Origin: Odiellus spinosus
Taxonomy: Eukaryota > Arthropoda > Arachnida > Opiliones > Phalangiidae
DNA: 64,000 bases
Assembly: GCA_963920705.1 (NCBI GenBank)
Contig: CAWUCO010000268.1
Coordinates: forward strand, 620,001-684,000
Direction: 5' to 3'
Shown here: in pieces, positions 37,951 through 50,219 of the stretch
Layout: each line of letters opens with the position of its first letter
How positions within the stretch are numbered: position 1 is the stretch's first letter
Notes under the pieces: generated by a model
The model's input: the letters and a program-made list of their open reading frames with translations, nothing else
What the model was told of the DNA's origin: nothing
Database searches by the model: none
Program-made: the position numbers and the translations under genes

Positions 37951-40900
37951 TATTTGTCACAATTTTGCAATTTAGACAAAACCAAAGTCATTCGAAAGAG
38001 CAATTAATGGACAGTCTAAATAATAAGAGTTTTCAAAAATCCGTTGAAAAACAAGAAAAATATGGCCAATTCAAGAAACCATACAATATCAAAATAGTCA
38101 AATTTCTGATTTTAAAAATTCGCTTTTTAATATTAGATGTTTTTTGAATTGGCTATATTTTCCATGTTTTTCAACGGATTTTCCAAAACTCTTGTTTTTT
38201 AGATAGACCAATATTTGCTCTTTCGAGTGGTCTTAATTTTGTCTAAATCGCTTAAAAATCAAAAGTTTTGTGTCCATTTGAATCCAATAATCTTGGATTT
38301 TTAAGTGTTTTTGCTTAATTTTAACCAATTTTATATTTGTCACAATTTTGCAATTTAGACAAAACCAAAGTCATTCGAAAGAGCAATTAATGGACAGTCT
38401 AAATAATAAGAGTTTTCAAAAATCCATTGAAAAACAAGAAAAATATGGCCAATTCAAGAAACCATACAATATCAAAATAGTCAAATTTCTGATTTTAAAA
38501 TTCGCTTTTTGATATTAGATGTTTTTTGAATTGGCCATATTTTCCATGTTTTTCAACGGATTTTCCAAAACTCTTGTTTTTTAGATAGACCAATATTTGC
38601 TCTTTCGAGTGGTCTTAATTTTGTCTAAATCGCTTAAAAATCAAAAGTTTTGTGTCCATTTGAATCCAATAATCTTGGATTTTTAAGTGTTTTTGCTTAA
38701 TTTTAACCAATTTTATATTTGTCACAATTTTGCAATTTAGACAAAACCAAAGTCATTCGAAAGAGCAATTAATGGACAGTCTAAATAATAAGAGTTTTCA
38801 AAAATCCGTTGAAAAACAAGAAAAATATGGCCAATTCAAGAAACCATACAATATCAAAATAGTCAAATTTCTGATTTTAAAAATTCGCTTTTTAATATTA
38901 GATGTTTTTTGAATTGGCTATATTTTCCATGTTTTTCAACGGATTTTCCAAAACTCTTGTTTTTTAGATAGACCAATATTTGCTCTTTCGAGTGGTCTTA
39001 ATTTTGTCTAAATCGCTTAAAAATCAAAAGTTTTGTGTCCATTTGAATCCAATAATCTTGGATTTTTAAGTGTTTTTGCTTAATTTTAACCAATTTTATA
39101 TTTGTCACAATTTTGCAATTTAGACAAAACCAAAGTCATTCGAAAGAGCAATTAATGGACAGTCTAAATAATAAGAGTTTTCAAAAATCCGTTGAAAAAC
39201 AAGAAAAATATGGCCAATTCAAAAAACCATACAATATCAAAATAGTCAAATTTCTGATTTTAAAAATTCGCTTTTTGATATTAGATGTTTTTTGAATTGG
39301 CTATATTTTCCATGTTTTTCAACGGATTTTCCAAAACTCTTGTTTTTTAGATAGACCAATATTTGCTCTTTCGAGTGGTCTTAATTTTGTCTAAATCGCT
39401 TAAAATTCAAAAGTTTTGTGTCCATTTGAATCCAATAATCTTGGATTTTTAAGCGTTTTTGCTTAATTTTAACCAATTTTATATTTGTCACAATTTTGCA
39501 ATTTAGACAAAACCAAAGTCATTCGAAAGAGCAATTAATGGACAGTCTAAATAATAAGAGTTTTCAAAAATCCATTGAAAAACAAGAAAAATATGGCCAA
39601 TTCAAGAAACCATACAATATCAAAATAGTCAAATTTCTGATTTTAAAAATTCGCTTTTTAATATTAGATGTTTTTTGAATTGGCTATATTTTCCATGTTT
39701 TTCAACGGATTTTCCAAAACTCTTGTTTTTTAGATAGACCAATATTTGCTCTTTCGAGTGGTCTTAATTTTGTCTAAATCGCTTAAAAATCAAAAGTTTT
39801 GTGTCCATTTGAATCCAATAATCTTGGATTTTTAAGTGTTTTTGCTTAATTTTAACCAATTTTATATTTGTCACAATTTTGCAATTTAGACAAAACCAAA
39901 GTCATTCGAAAGAGCAATTAATGGACAGTCTAAATAATAAGAGTTTTCAAAAATCCGTTGAAAAACAAGAAAAATATGGCCAATTCAAAAAACCATACAA
40001 TATCAAAATAGTCAAATTTCTGATTTTAAAAATTCGCTTTTTGATATTAGATGTTTTTTGAATTGTCCATATTTTCCATGTTTTTCAACGGATTTTCCAA
40101 AACTCTTGATTTTTAGATAGACCAATATTTGCTCTTTCGAGTGGTCTTAATTTTGTCTAAATCGCTTAAAAATCAAAAGTTTTGTGTCCATTTGAATCCA
40201 ATAATCTTGGATTTTTAAGTGTTTTTGCTTAATTTTAACCAATTTTATATTTGTCACAATTTTGCAATTTAGACAAAACCAAAGTCATTCGAAAGAGCAA
40301 TTAATGGACAGTCTAAATAATAAGAGTTTTCAAAAATCCGTTGAAAAACAAGAAAAATATGGCCAATTCAAGAAACCATACAATATCAAAATAGTCAAAT
40401 TTCTGATTTTAAAAATTCGCTTTTTAATATTAGATGTTTTTTGAATTGGCTATATTTTCCATGTTTTTCAACGGATTTTCCAAAACTCTTGTTTTTTAGA
40501 TAGACCAATATTTGCTCTTTCGAGTGGTCTTAATTTTGTCTAAATCGCTTAAAAATCAAAAGTTTTGTGTCCATTTGAATCCAATAATCTTGGATTTTTA
40601 AGTGTTTTTGCTTAATTTTAACCAATTTTATATTTGTCACAATTTTGCAATTTAGACAAAACCAAAGTCATTCGAAAGAGCAATTAATGGACAGTCTAAA
40701 TAATAAGAGTTTTCAAAAATCCATTGAAAAACAAGAAAAATATGGCCAATTCAAGAAACCATACAATATCAAAATAGTCAAATTTCTGATTTTAAAAATT
40801 CGCTTTTTGATATTAGATGTTTTTTGAATTGGCCATATTTTCCATGTTTTTCAACGGATTTTCCAAAACTCTTGTTTTTTAGATAGACCAATATTTGCTC

Positions 40901-42565
40901 TTTCGAGTGGTCTTAATTTTGTCTAAATCGCTTAAAAATCAAAAGTTTTGTGTCCATTTGAATCCAATAATCTTGGATTTTTAAGTGTTTTTGCTTAATT
41001 TTAACCAATTTTATATTTGTCACAATTTTGCAATTTAGACAAAACCAAAGTCATTCGAAAGAGCAATTAATGGACAGTCTAAATAATAAGAGTTTTCAAA
41101 AATCCGTTGAAAAACAAGAAAAATATGGCCAATTCAAGAAATCATACAATATCAAAATAGTCAAATTTCAGATTTTAAAAATTCGCTTATTGATATTAGG
41201 TGTTTTTTGAATTGGCTATATTTTCCATGTTTTTCAACGGATTTTCCAAAACTCTTGTTTTTTAGATAGACCAATATTTGCTCTTTCGAGTGGTCTTAAT
41301 TTTGTCTAAATCGCTTAAAATTCAAAAGTTTTGTGTCCATTTGAATCCAATAATCTTGGATTTTTAAGCGTTTTTGCTTAATTTTAACCAATTTTATATT
41401 TGTCACAATTTTGCAATTTAGACAAAACCAAAGTCATTCGAAAGAGCAATTAATGGACAGTCTAAATAATAAGAGTTTTCAAAAATACGTTGAAAAACAA
41501 GAAAAATATGGCCAATTCAAGAAACCATACAATATCAAAATAGTCAAATTTCTGATTTTAAAAATTCGCTTTTTAATATTAGATGTTTTTTGAATTGGCT
41601 ATATTTTCCATGTTTTTCAACGGATTTTCCAAAACTCTTGTTTTTTAGATAGACCAATATTTGCTCTTTCGAGTGGTCTTAATTTTGTATAAATCGCTTA
41701 AAAATCAAAAGTTTTGTGTCCATTTGAATCCAATAATCTTGGATTTTTAAGTGTTTTTGCTTAATTTTAACCAATTTTATATTTGTCACAATTTTGCAAT
41801 TTAGACAAAACCAAAGTCATTCGAAAGAGCAATTAATGGACAGTCTAAATAATAAGAGTTTTCAAAAATCCATTGAAAAACAAGAAAAATATGGCCAATT
41901 CAAGAAATCATACAATATCAAAATAGTCAAATTTCAGATTTTAAAAATTCGCTTATTGATATTAGGTGTTTTTTGAATTGGCTATATTTTCCATGTTTTT
42001 CAACGGATTTTCCAAAACTCTTGTTTTTTAGATAGACCAATATTTGCTCTTTCGAGTGGTCTTAATTTTGTCTAAATCGCTTAAAATTCAAAAGTTTTGT
42101 GTCCATTTGAATCCAATAATCTTGGATTTTTAAGCGTTTTTGCTTAATTTTAACCAATTTTATATTTGTCACAATTTTGCAATTTAGACAAAACCAAAGT
42201 CATTCGAAAGAGCAATTAATGGACAGTCTAAATAATAAGAGTTTTCAAAAATCCGTTGAAAAACAAGAAAAATATGGCCAATTCAAAAAACCATACAATA
42301 TCAAAATAGTCAAATTTCTGATTTTAAAAATTCGCTTTTTGATATTAGATGTTTTTTGAATTGTCCATATTTTCCATGTTTTTCAACGGATTTTCCAAAA
42401 CTCTTGATTTTTAGATAGACCAATATTTGCTCTTTCGAGTGGTCTTAATTTTGTCTAAATCGCTTAAAAATCAAAAGTTTTGTGTCCATTTGAATCCAAT
42501 AATCTTGGATTTTTAAGTGTTTTTGCTTAATTTTAACCAATTTTATATTTGTCACAATTTTGCAA

Positions 42566-42842
42566 TTTAGACAAAACCAAAGTCATTCGAAAGAGCAATT
42601 AATGGACAGTCTAAATAATAAGAGTTTTCAAAAATCCGTTGAAAAACAAGAAAAATATGGCCAATTCAAGAAACCATACAATATCAAAATAGTCAAATTT
42701 CTGATTTTAAAAATTCGCTTTTTAATATTAGATGTTTTTTGAATTGGCTATATTTTCCATGTTTTTCAACGGATTTTCCAAAACTCTTGTTTTTTAGATA
42801 GACCAATATTTGCTCTTTCGAGTGGTCTTAATTTTGTCTAAA
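42566..42842. repeat. IR1 in a right-type unit (277 bp)
   Basis: This is the same dyad as at 466-741, with the axis at about 42,704. The extra T in the 3' half nearly equalises the two half-lengths between the ccaattcaa block and the aatatcaaaa block. The 3' arm carries ggctat. Sister units carry ggccat, gtccat or ggcaat at this spot, and ggccat restores full complementarity to atggcc in the 5' arm. Conservation of the dyad in both the divergent left units and the homogeneous right units shows that it belongs to the ancestral monomer. Confidence 0.9.
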
Positions 42843-42948
42843 TCGCTTAAAAATCAAAAGTTTTGTGTCCATTTGAATCCAATAATCTTGGATTTTTAAG
42901 TGTTTTTGCTTAATTTTAACCAATTTTATATTTGTCACAATTTTGCAA
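42566..42948 (+). repeat. Reference 383-bp monomer (right-type, A linker)
   Basis: This is a typical unit from the homogeneous right half. It has six T's in the 3' half of IR1, giving 383 bp, and its preceding linker reads gtcacaattttgcaa, called the A type here. Relative to the left-type unit it carries ctgatttt for cagatttt near the apex of the foldback, tttttaatatt for tttttgatatt, and aagtg for aagcg in the 3' arm of IR2. The A and G linkers are the most useful diagnostic difference between unit families, and they alternate in blocks along the window. Confidence 0.92.
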
Positions 42949-45499
42949 TTTAGACAAAACCAAAGTCATTCGAAAGAGCAATTAATGGACAGTCTAAATA
43001 ATAAGAGTTTTCAAAAATCCATTGAAAAACAAGAAAAATATGGCCAATTCAAGAAACCATACAATATCAAAATAGTCAAATTTCTGATTTTAAAAATTCG
43101 CTTTTTGATATTAGATGTTTTTTGAATTGGCCATATTTTCCATGTTTTTCAACGGATTTTCCAAAACTCTTGTTTTTTAGATAGACCAATATTTGCTCTT
43201 TCGAGTGGTCTTAATTTTGTCTAAATCGCTTAAAAATCAAAAGTTTTGTGTCCATTTGAATCCAATAATCTTGGATTTTTAAGTGTTTTTGCTTAATTTT
43301 AACCAATTTTATATTTGTCACAATTTTGCAATTTAGACAAAACCAAAGTCATTCGAAAGAGCAATTAATGGACAGTCTAAATAATAAGAGTTTTCAAAAA
43401 TCCGTTGAAAAACAAGAAAAATATGGCCAATTCAAGAAATCATACAATATCAAAATAGTCAAATTTCAGATTTTAAAAATTCGCTTATTGATATTAGGTG
43501 TTTTTTGAATTGGCTATATTTTCCATGTTTTTCAACGGATTTTCCAAAACTCTTGTTTTTTAGATAGACCAATATTTGCTCTTTCGAGTGGTCTTAATTT
43601 TGTCTAAATCGCTTAAAATTCAAAAGTTTTGTGTCCATTTGAATCCAATAATCTTGGATTTTTAAGCGTTTTTGCTTAATTTTAACCAATTTTATATTTG
43701 TCACAATTTTGCAATTTAGACAAAACCAAAGTCATTCGAAAGAGAAATTAATGGACAGTCTAAATAATAAGAGTTTTCAAAAATCCATTGAAAAACAAGA
43801 AAAATATGGCCAATTCAAGAAACCATACAATATCAAAATAGTCAAATTTCTGATTTTAAAAATTCGCTTTTTGATATCAGATGTTTTTTGAATTGGCCAT
43901 ATTTTCCATGTTTTTCAACGGTTTTTCCAAAACTCTTGTTTTTTAGATAGACCAATATTTGCTCTTTCGAGTGGTCTTAATTTTGTCTAAATCGCTTAAA
44001 AATCAAAAGTTTTGTGTCCATTTGAATCCAATAATCTTGGATTTTTAAGTGTTTTTGCTTAATTTTAACCAATTTTATATTTGTCACAATTTTGCAATTT
44101 AGACAAAACCAAAGTCATTCGAAAGAGCAATTAATGGACAGTCTAAATAATAAGAGTTTTCAAAAATCCGTTGAAAAACAAGAAAAATATGGCCAATTCA
44201 AGAAACCATACAATATCAAAATAGTCAAATTTCTGATTTTAAAAATTCGCTTTTTAATATTAGATGTTTTTTGAATTGGCTATATTTTCCATGTTTTTCA
44301 ACGGATTTTCCAAAACTCTAGATTTTCAGATAGACCAATATTTGCTCTTTCGAGTGGTCTTAATTTTGTCTAAATCGCTTAAAAATCAAAAGTTTTGTGT
44401 CCATTTTAATCCAATAATCTTGGATTTTTAAGCGTTTTTGCTTAATTTTAACCAATTTTATATTTGTCACAATTTTGCAATTTAGACAAAACCAAAGTCA
44501 TTCGAAAGAGAAATTAATGGACAGTCTAAATAATAAGAGTTTTCAAAAATCCATTGAAAAACAAGAAAAATATGGCCAATTCAAGAAACCATACAATATC
44601 AAAATAGTCAAATTTCTGATTTTAAAAATTCGCTTTTTGATATCAGATGTTTTTTGAATTGGCCATATTTTCCATGTTTTTCAACGGTTTTTCCAAAACT
44701 CTTGTTTTTTAGATAGACCAATATTTGCTCTTTCGAGTGGTCTTAATTTTGTCTAAATCGCTTAAAAATCAAAAGTTTTGTGTCCATTTGAATCCAATAA
44801 TCTTGGATTTTTAAGTGTTTTTGCTTAATTTTAACCAATTTTATATTTGTCACAATTTTGCAATTTAGACAAAACCAAAGTCATTCGAAAGAGCAATTAA
44901 TGGACAGTCTAAATAATAAGAGTTTTCAAAAATCCGTTGAAAAACAAGAAAAATATGGCCAATTCAAGAAACCATACAATATCAAAATAGTCAAATTTCT
45001 GATTTTAAAAATTCGCTTTTTAATATTAGATGTTTTTTGAATTGGCTATATTTTCCATGTTTTTCAACGGATTTTCCAAAACTCTTGTTTTTTAGATAGA
45101 CCAATATTTGCTCTTTCGAGGGGTCTTAATTTTGTCTAAATCGCTTAAAATTCAAAAGTTTTGTGTCCATTTGAATCCAATAATCTTGGATTTTTAAGCG
45201 TTTTTGCTTAATTTTAACCAATTTTATATTTGTCACAATTTTGCAATTTAGACAAAACCAAAGTCATTCGAAAGAGCAATTAATGGACAGTCTAAATAAT
45301 AAGAGTTTTCAAAAATCCATTGAAAAACAAGAAAAATATGGCCAATTCAAGAAACCATACAATATCAAAATAGTCAAATTTCTGATTTTAAAAATTCGCT
45401 TTTTGATATTAGATGTTTTTTGAATTGGCCATATTTTCCATGTTTTTCAACGGTTTTTCCAAAACTCTTGTTTTTAAGATAGACAAATATTTGCTCTTT

Positions 45500-48400
45500 C
45501 GAGTGGTCTTAATTTTGTCTAAATCGCTTAAAATTCAAAAGTTTTGTGTCCATTTGAATCCAATAATCTTGGATTTTTAAGCGTTTTTGCTTAATTTTAA
45601 CCAATTTTATATTTGTCACGTTTTGGCAATTTAGACAAAACCAAAGTCATTCGAAAGAGCAATTAATGGACAGTCTAAATAATAAGAGTTTTCAAAAATC
45701 CGTTGAAAAACAAGAAAAATATGACCAATTCAAGAAAGCATACAATATCAAAATAGTCAAATTTCAGATTTTAAAAATTCGCTTTTTGATATTAGATGTT
45801 TTTTGAATTGGCAATATTTTCCATGTTTTTCAACGGATTTTCCAAAACTCTTGTTTTTTAGATAGACCAATATTTGCTCTTTCGAGAGGTCTTAATTTTG
45901 TTTAAATCGCTTAAAAATCAAAAGTTTTGTGTCCATTTGAATCCAATAATCTTGGATTTTTAAGCGTTTTTGCTTAATTTTAACCAATTTTATATTTGTC
46001 ACAATTTTGCAATTTAGACAAAACCAAAGTCATTCGAAAGAGCAATTAATGGACAGTCTAAATAATAAGAGTTTTCAAAAATCCGTTGAAAAACAAGAAA
46101 AATATGGCCAATTCAAGAAATCATACAATATCAAAATAGTCAAATTTCAGATTTTAAAAATTCGCTTTTTGATATTAGATGTTTTTTGAATTGGCAATAT
46201 TTTCCATGTTTTTCAACGGATTTTCCAAAACTCTTGTTTTTTAGATAGACCAATATTTGCTCTTTCGAGAGGTCTTAATTTTGTCTAAATCGCTTAAAAA
46301 TCAAAAGTTTTGTGTCCATTTGAATCCAATAATCTTGGATTTTTAAGCGTTTTTGCTTAATTTTAACCAATTTTATATTTGTCACAATTTTGCAATTTAG
46401 ACAAAACCAAAGTCATTCGAAAGAGCAATTAATGGACAGTCTAAATAATAAGAGTTTTCAAAAATCCGTTGAAAAACAAGAAAAATATGGCCAATTCAAG
46501 AAATCATACAATATCAAAATAGTCAAATTTCAGATTTTAAAAATTCGCTTATTGATATTAGATGTTTTTTGAATTGGCAATATTTTCCATGTTTTTCAAC
46601 GGATTTTCCAAAACTCTTGTTTTTTAGATAGACAAATATTTGCTCTTTCAAGTGGTCTTAATTTTGTCTAAATCGCTTAAAATTCAAAAGTTTTGTGTCC
46701 ATTTGAATCCAATAATCTTGGATTTTTAAGCGTTTTTGCTTAATTTTAACAAATTTTATATTTGTCACGTTTTGACAATTTAGACAAAACCAAAGTCATT
46801 CGAAAGAGCAATTAATGGACAGTCTAAATAATAAGAGTTTTCAAAAATCCGTTGAAAAACAAGAAAAATATGACCAATTCAAGAAAGCATACAATATCAA
46901 AATAGTCAAATTTCAGATTTTAAAAATTCGCTTTTTGATATTAGATGTTTTTTGAATTGGCCATATTTTCCATGTTTTTCAACGGATTTTCCAAAACTCT
47001 TGTTTTTTAGATAGACCAATATTTGCTCTTTCGAGTGGTCTTAATTTTGTCTAAATCGCTTAAAAATCAAAAGTTTTGTGTCCATTTGAATCCAATAATC
47101 TTGGATTTTTAAGTGTTTTTGCTTAATTTTAAACAATTTTATATTTGTCACAATTTTACAATTTAGACAAAACCAAAGTCATTCGAAAGAGCAATTAATG
47201 GACAGTCTAAATAATAAGAGTTTTCAAAAATCCGTTGAAAAACAAGAAAAATATGGCCAATTCAAGAAACCATACAATATCAAAATAGTCAAATTTCTGA
47301 TTTTAAAAATTCGCTTTTTAATATTAGATGTTTTTTGAATTGGCTATATTTTCCATGTTTTTCAACGGATTTTCCAAAACTCTTGTTTTTTAGATAGACC
47401 AATATTTGCTCTTTCGAGAGGTCTTAATTTTGTCTAAATCGCTTAAAAATCAAAAGTTTTGTGTCCATTTGAATCCAATAATCTTGGATTTTTAAGCGTT
47501 TTTGCTTAATTTTAACCAATTTTATATTTGTCACAATTTTGCAATTTAGACAAAACCAAAGTCATTCGAAAGAGCAATTAATGGACAGTCTAAATAATAA
47601 GAGTTTTCAAAAATCCGTTGAAAAACAAGAAAAATATGGCCAATTCAAGAAATCATACAATATCAAAATAGTCAAATTTCAGATTTTAAAAATTCGCTTA
47701 TTGATATTAGGTGTTTTTTGAATTGGCTATATTTTCCATGTTTTTAAACGGATTTTCCAAAACTCTTGTTTTTTAGATAGACAAATATTTGCTCTTTCGA
47801 GTGGTCTTAATTTTGTCTAAATCGCTTAAAATTCAAAAGTTTTGTGTCCATTTGAATCCAAAAATCTTGGATTTTTAAGCGTTTTTGCTTAATTTTAACC
47901 AATTTTATATTTGTCACAATTTTGCAATTTAGACAAAACCAAAGTCATTCGAAAGAGCAATTAATGGACAGTCTAAATAATAAGAGATTTCAAAAATCCA
48001 TTGAAAAACAAGAAAAATATGGCCAATTCAAGAAACCATACAATATCAAAATAGTCAAATTTCTGATTTTAAAAATTCGCTTTTTGATATTAGATGTTTT
48101 TTGAATTGGCCATATTTTCCATGTTTTTCAACGGTTTTTCCAAAACTCTTGTTTTTTAGATAGACAAATATTTGCTCTTTCGAGTGGTCTTAATTTTGTC
48201 TAAATCGCTTAAAATTCAAAAGTTTTGTGTCCATTTGAATCCAATAATCTTGGATTTTTAAGCGTTTTTGCTTAATTTTAACCAATTTTATATTTGTCAC
48301 GTTTTGGCAATTTAGACAAAACCAAAGTCATTCGAAAGAGCAATTAATGGACAGTCTAAATAATAAGAGTTTTCAAAAATCCGTTGAAAAACAAGAAAAA

Positions 48401-50200
48401 TATGACCAATTCAAGAAAGCATACAATATCAAAATAGTCAAATTTCAGATTTTAAAAATTCGCTTTTTGATATTAGATGTTTTTTGAATTGGCCATATTT
48501 TCCATGTTTTTCAACGGATTTTCCAAAACTCTTGTTTTTTAGATAGACCAATATTTGCTCTTTCGAGTGGTCTTAATTTTGTCTAAATCGCTTAAAAATC
48601 AAAAGTTTTGTGTCCATTTGAATCCAATAATCTTGGATTTTTAAGTGTTTTTGCTTAATTTTAACCAATTTTATATTTGTCACAATTTTGCAATTTAGAC
48701 AAAACCAAAGTCATTCGAAAGAGCAATTAATGGACAGTCTAAATAATAAGAGTTTTCAAAAATCCGTTGAAAAACAAGAAAAATATGGCCAATTCAAGAA
48801 ACCATACAATATCAAAATAGTCAAATTTCTGATTTTAAAAATTCGCTTTTTAATATTAGATGTTTTTTGAATTGGCTATATTTTCCATGTTTTTCAACGG
48901 ATTTTCCAAAACTCTTGTTTTTTAGATAGACCAATATTTGCTCTTTCGAGTGGTCTTAATTTTGTCTAAATCGCTTAAAATTCAAAAGTTTTGTGTCCAT
49001 TTGAATCCAATAATCTTGGATTTTTAAGCGTTTTTGCTTAATTTTAACCAATTTTATATTTGTCACAATTTTGCAATTTAGACAAAACCAAAGTCATTCG
49101 AAAGAGCAATTAATGGACAGTCTAAATAATAAGAGTTTTCAAAAATCCGTTGAAAAACAAGAAAAATATGGCCAATTCAAGAAATCATACAATATCAAAA
49201 TAGTCAAATTTCAGATTTTAAAAATTCGCTTATTGATATTAGGTGTTTTTTGAATTGGCTATATTTTCCATGTTTTTCAACGGATTTTCCAAAACTCTTG
49301 TTATTTAGATAGACAAATATTTGCTCTTTCGAGTGGTCTTAATTTTGTCTAAATCGCTTAAAATTCAAAAGTTTTGTGTCCATTTGAATCCAATAATCTT
49401 GGATTTTTAAGCGTTTTTGCTTAATTTTAACCAATTTTATATTTGTCACGTTTTGGCAATTTAGACAAAACCAAAGTCATTCGAAAGAGCAATTAATGGA
49501 CAGTCTAAATAATAAGAGTTTTCAAAAATCCGTTGAAAAACAAGAAAAATATGACCAATTCAAGAAAGCATACAATATCAAAATAGTCAAATTTCAGATT
49601 TTAAAAATTCGCTTTTTGATATTAGATGTTTTTTGAATTGGCCATATTTTCCATGTTTTTCAACGGATTTTCCAAAACTCTTGTTTTTTAGATAGACAAA
49701 TATTTGCTCTTTCAAGTGGTCTTAATTTTGTCTAAATCGCTTAAAATTCAAAAGTTTTGTGTCCATTTGAATCCAATAATCTTGGATTTTTAAGCGTTTT
49801 TGCTTAATTTTAACAAATTTTATATTTGTCACGTTTTGACAATTTAGACAAAACCAAAGTCATTCGAAAGAGCAATTAATGGACAGTCTAAATAATAAGA
49901 GTTTTCAAAAATCCGTTGAAAAACAAGAAAAATATGATCAATTCAAGAAAGCATACAATATCAAAATAGTCAAATTTCTGATTTTAAAAATTCGCTTTTT
50001 AATATTAGATGTTTTTTGAATTGGCTATATTTTCCATGTTTTTCAACGGATTTTCCAAAACTCTTGTTTTTTAGATAGACCAATATTTGCTCTTTCGAGT
50101 GGTCTTAATTTTGTCTAAATCGCTTAAAATTCAAAAGTTTTGTGTCCATTTGAATCCAATAATCTTGGATTTTTAAGCGTTTTTGCTTAATTTTAACCAA
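45500..50200 (+). repeat. Founding set of right-hand unit types
   Basis: This stretch holds the first gaaagcatac units (about 45,735), ggcaatatt and cgagaggtc variants, ctttcaagtgg (about 46,645), ttaacaaatttt with gttttgacaa (about 46,769), and ttaaacaatttt with cacaattttacaa (about 47,150). All later become ordered into the six-unit repeat at 50.2 kb. agagatttc (about 47,985) and ttttaaacgg (about 47,742) recur 10,724 bp (28 units) further on. Confidence 0.72.
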
Positions 50201-50218
50201 TTTTATATTTGTCACAAT
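49836..50218 (+). repeat. Hybrid monomer (unit 4 / unit 5 junction)
   Basis: The 5' half has the unit-4 marks (preceding ttaacaaatttt, gttttgacaa, gcatac), while the 3' half has the unit-5 marks (ctgatttt, tttttaatatt, ggctat). The switch lies between about 49,950 and 49,978, inside IR1 close to its axis. tatgatc is private to this unit. It looks like a crossover or conversion product and sits immediately before the first six-unit repeat. Confidence 0.65.
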
Positions 50219-50219
50219 T

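Larger units (their letters stand above)
38250..45500 (+). repeat. Homogeneous A-linker block with six-unit repeat
   Basis: Spacing is 383 bp throughout from 39.1 kb. tccattg units alternate with tccgttg units. About 39,845-41,400 matches 42,143-43,700 at an offset of 2,298 bp (six units); rare marks are cttgatttttag (about 40,105 and 42,403) and cttattgatattaggtg (about 41,186 and 43,484). A two-unit duplication joins about 43,743 and 44,509 (gagaaatta, gatatcag and caacggtttt shared, offset 766 bp). ctctagattttcag at about 44,316 is private. Confidence 0.8.
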
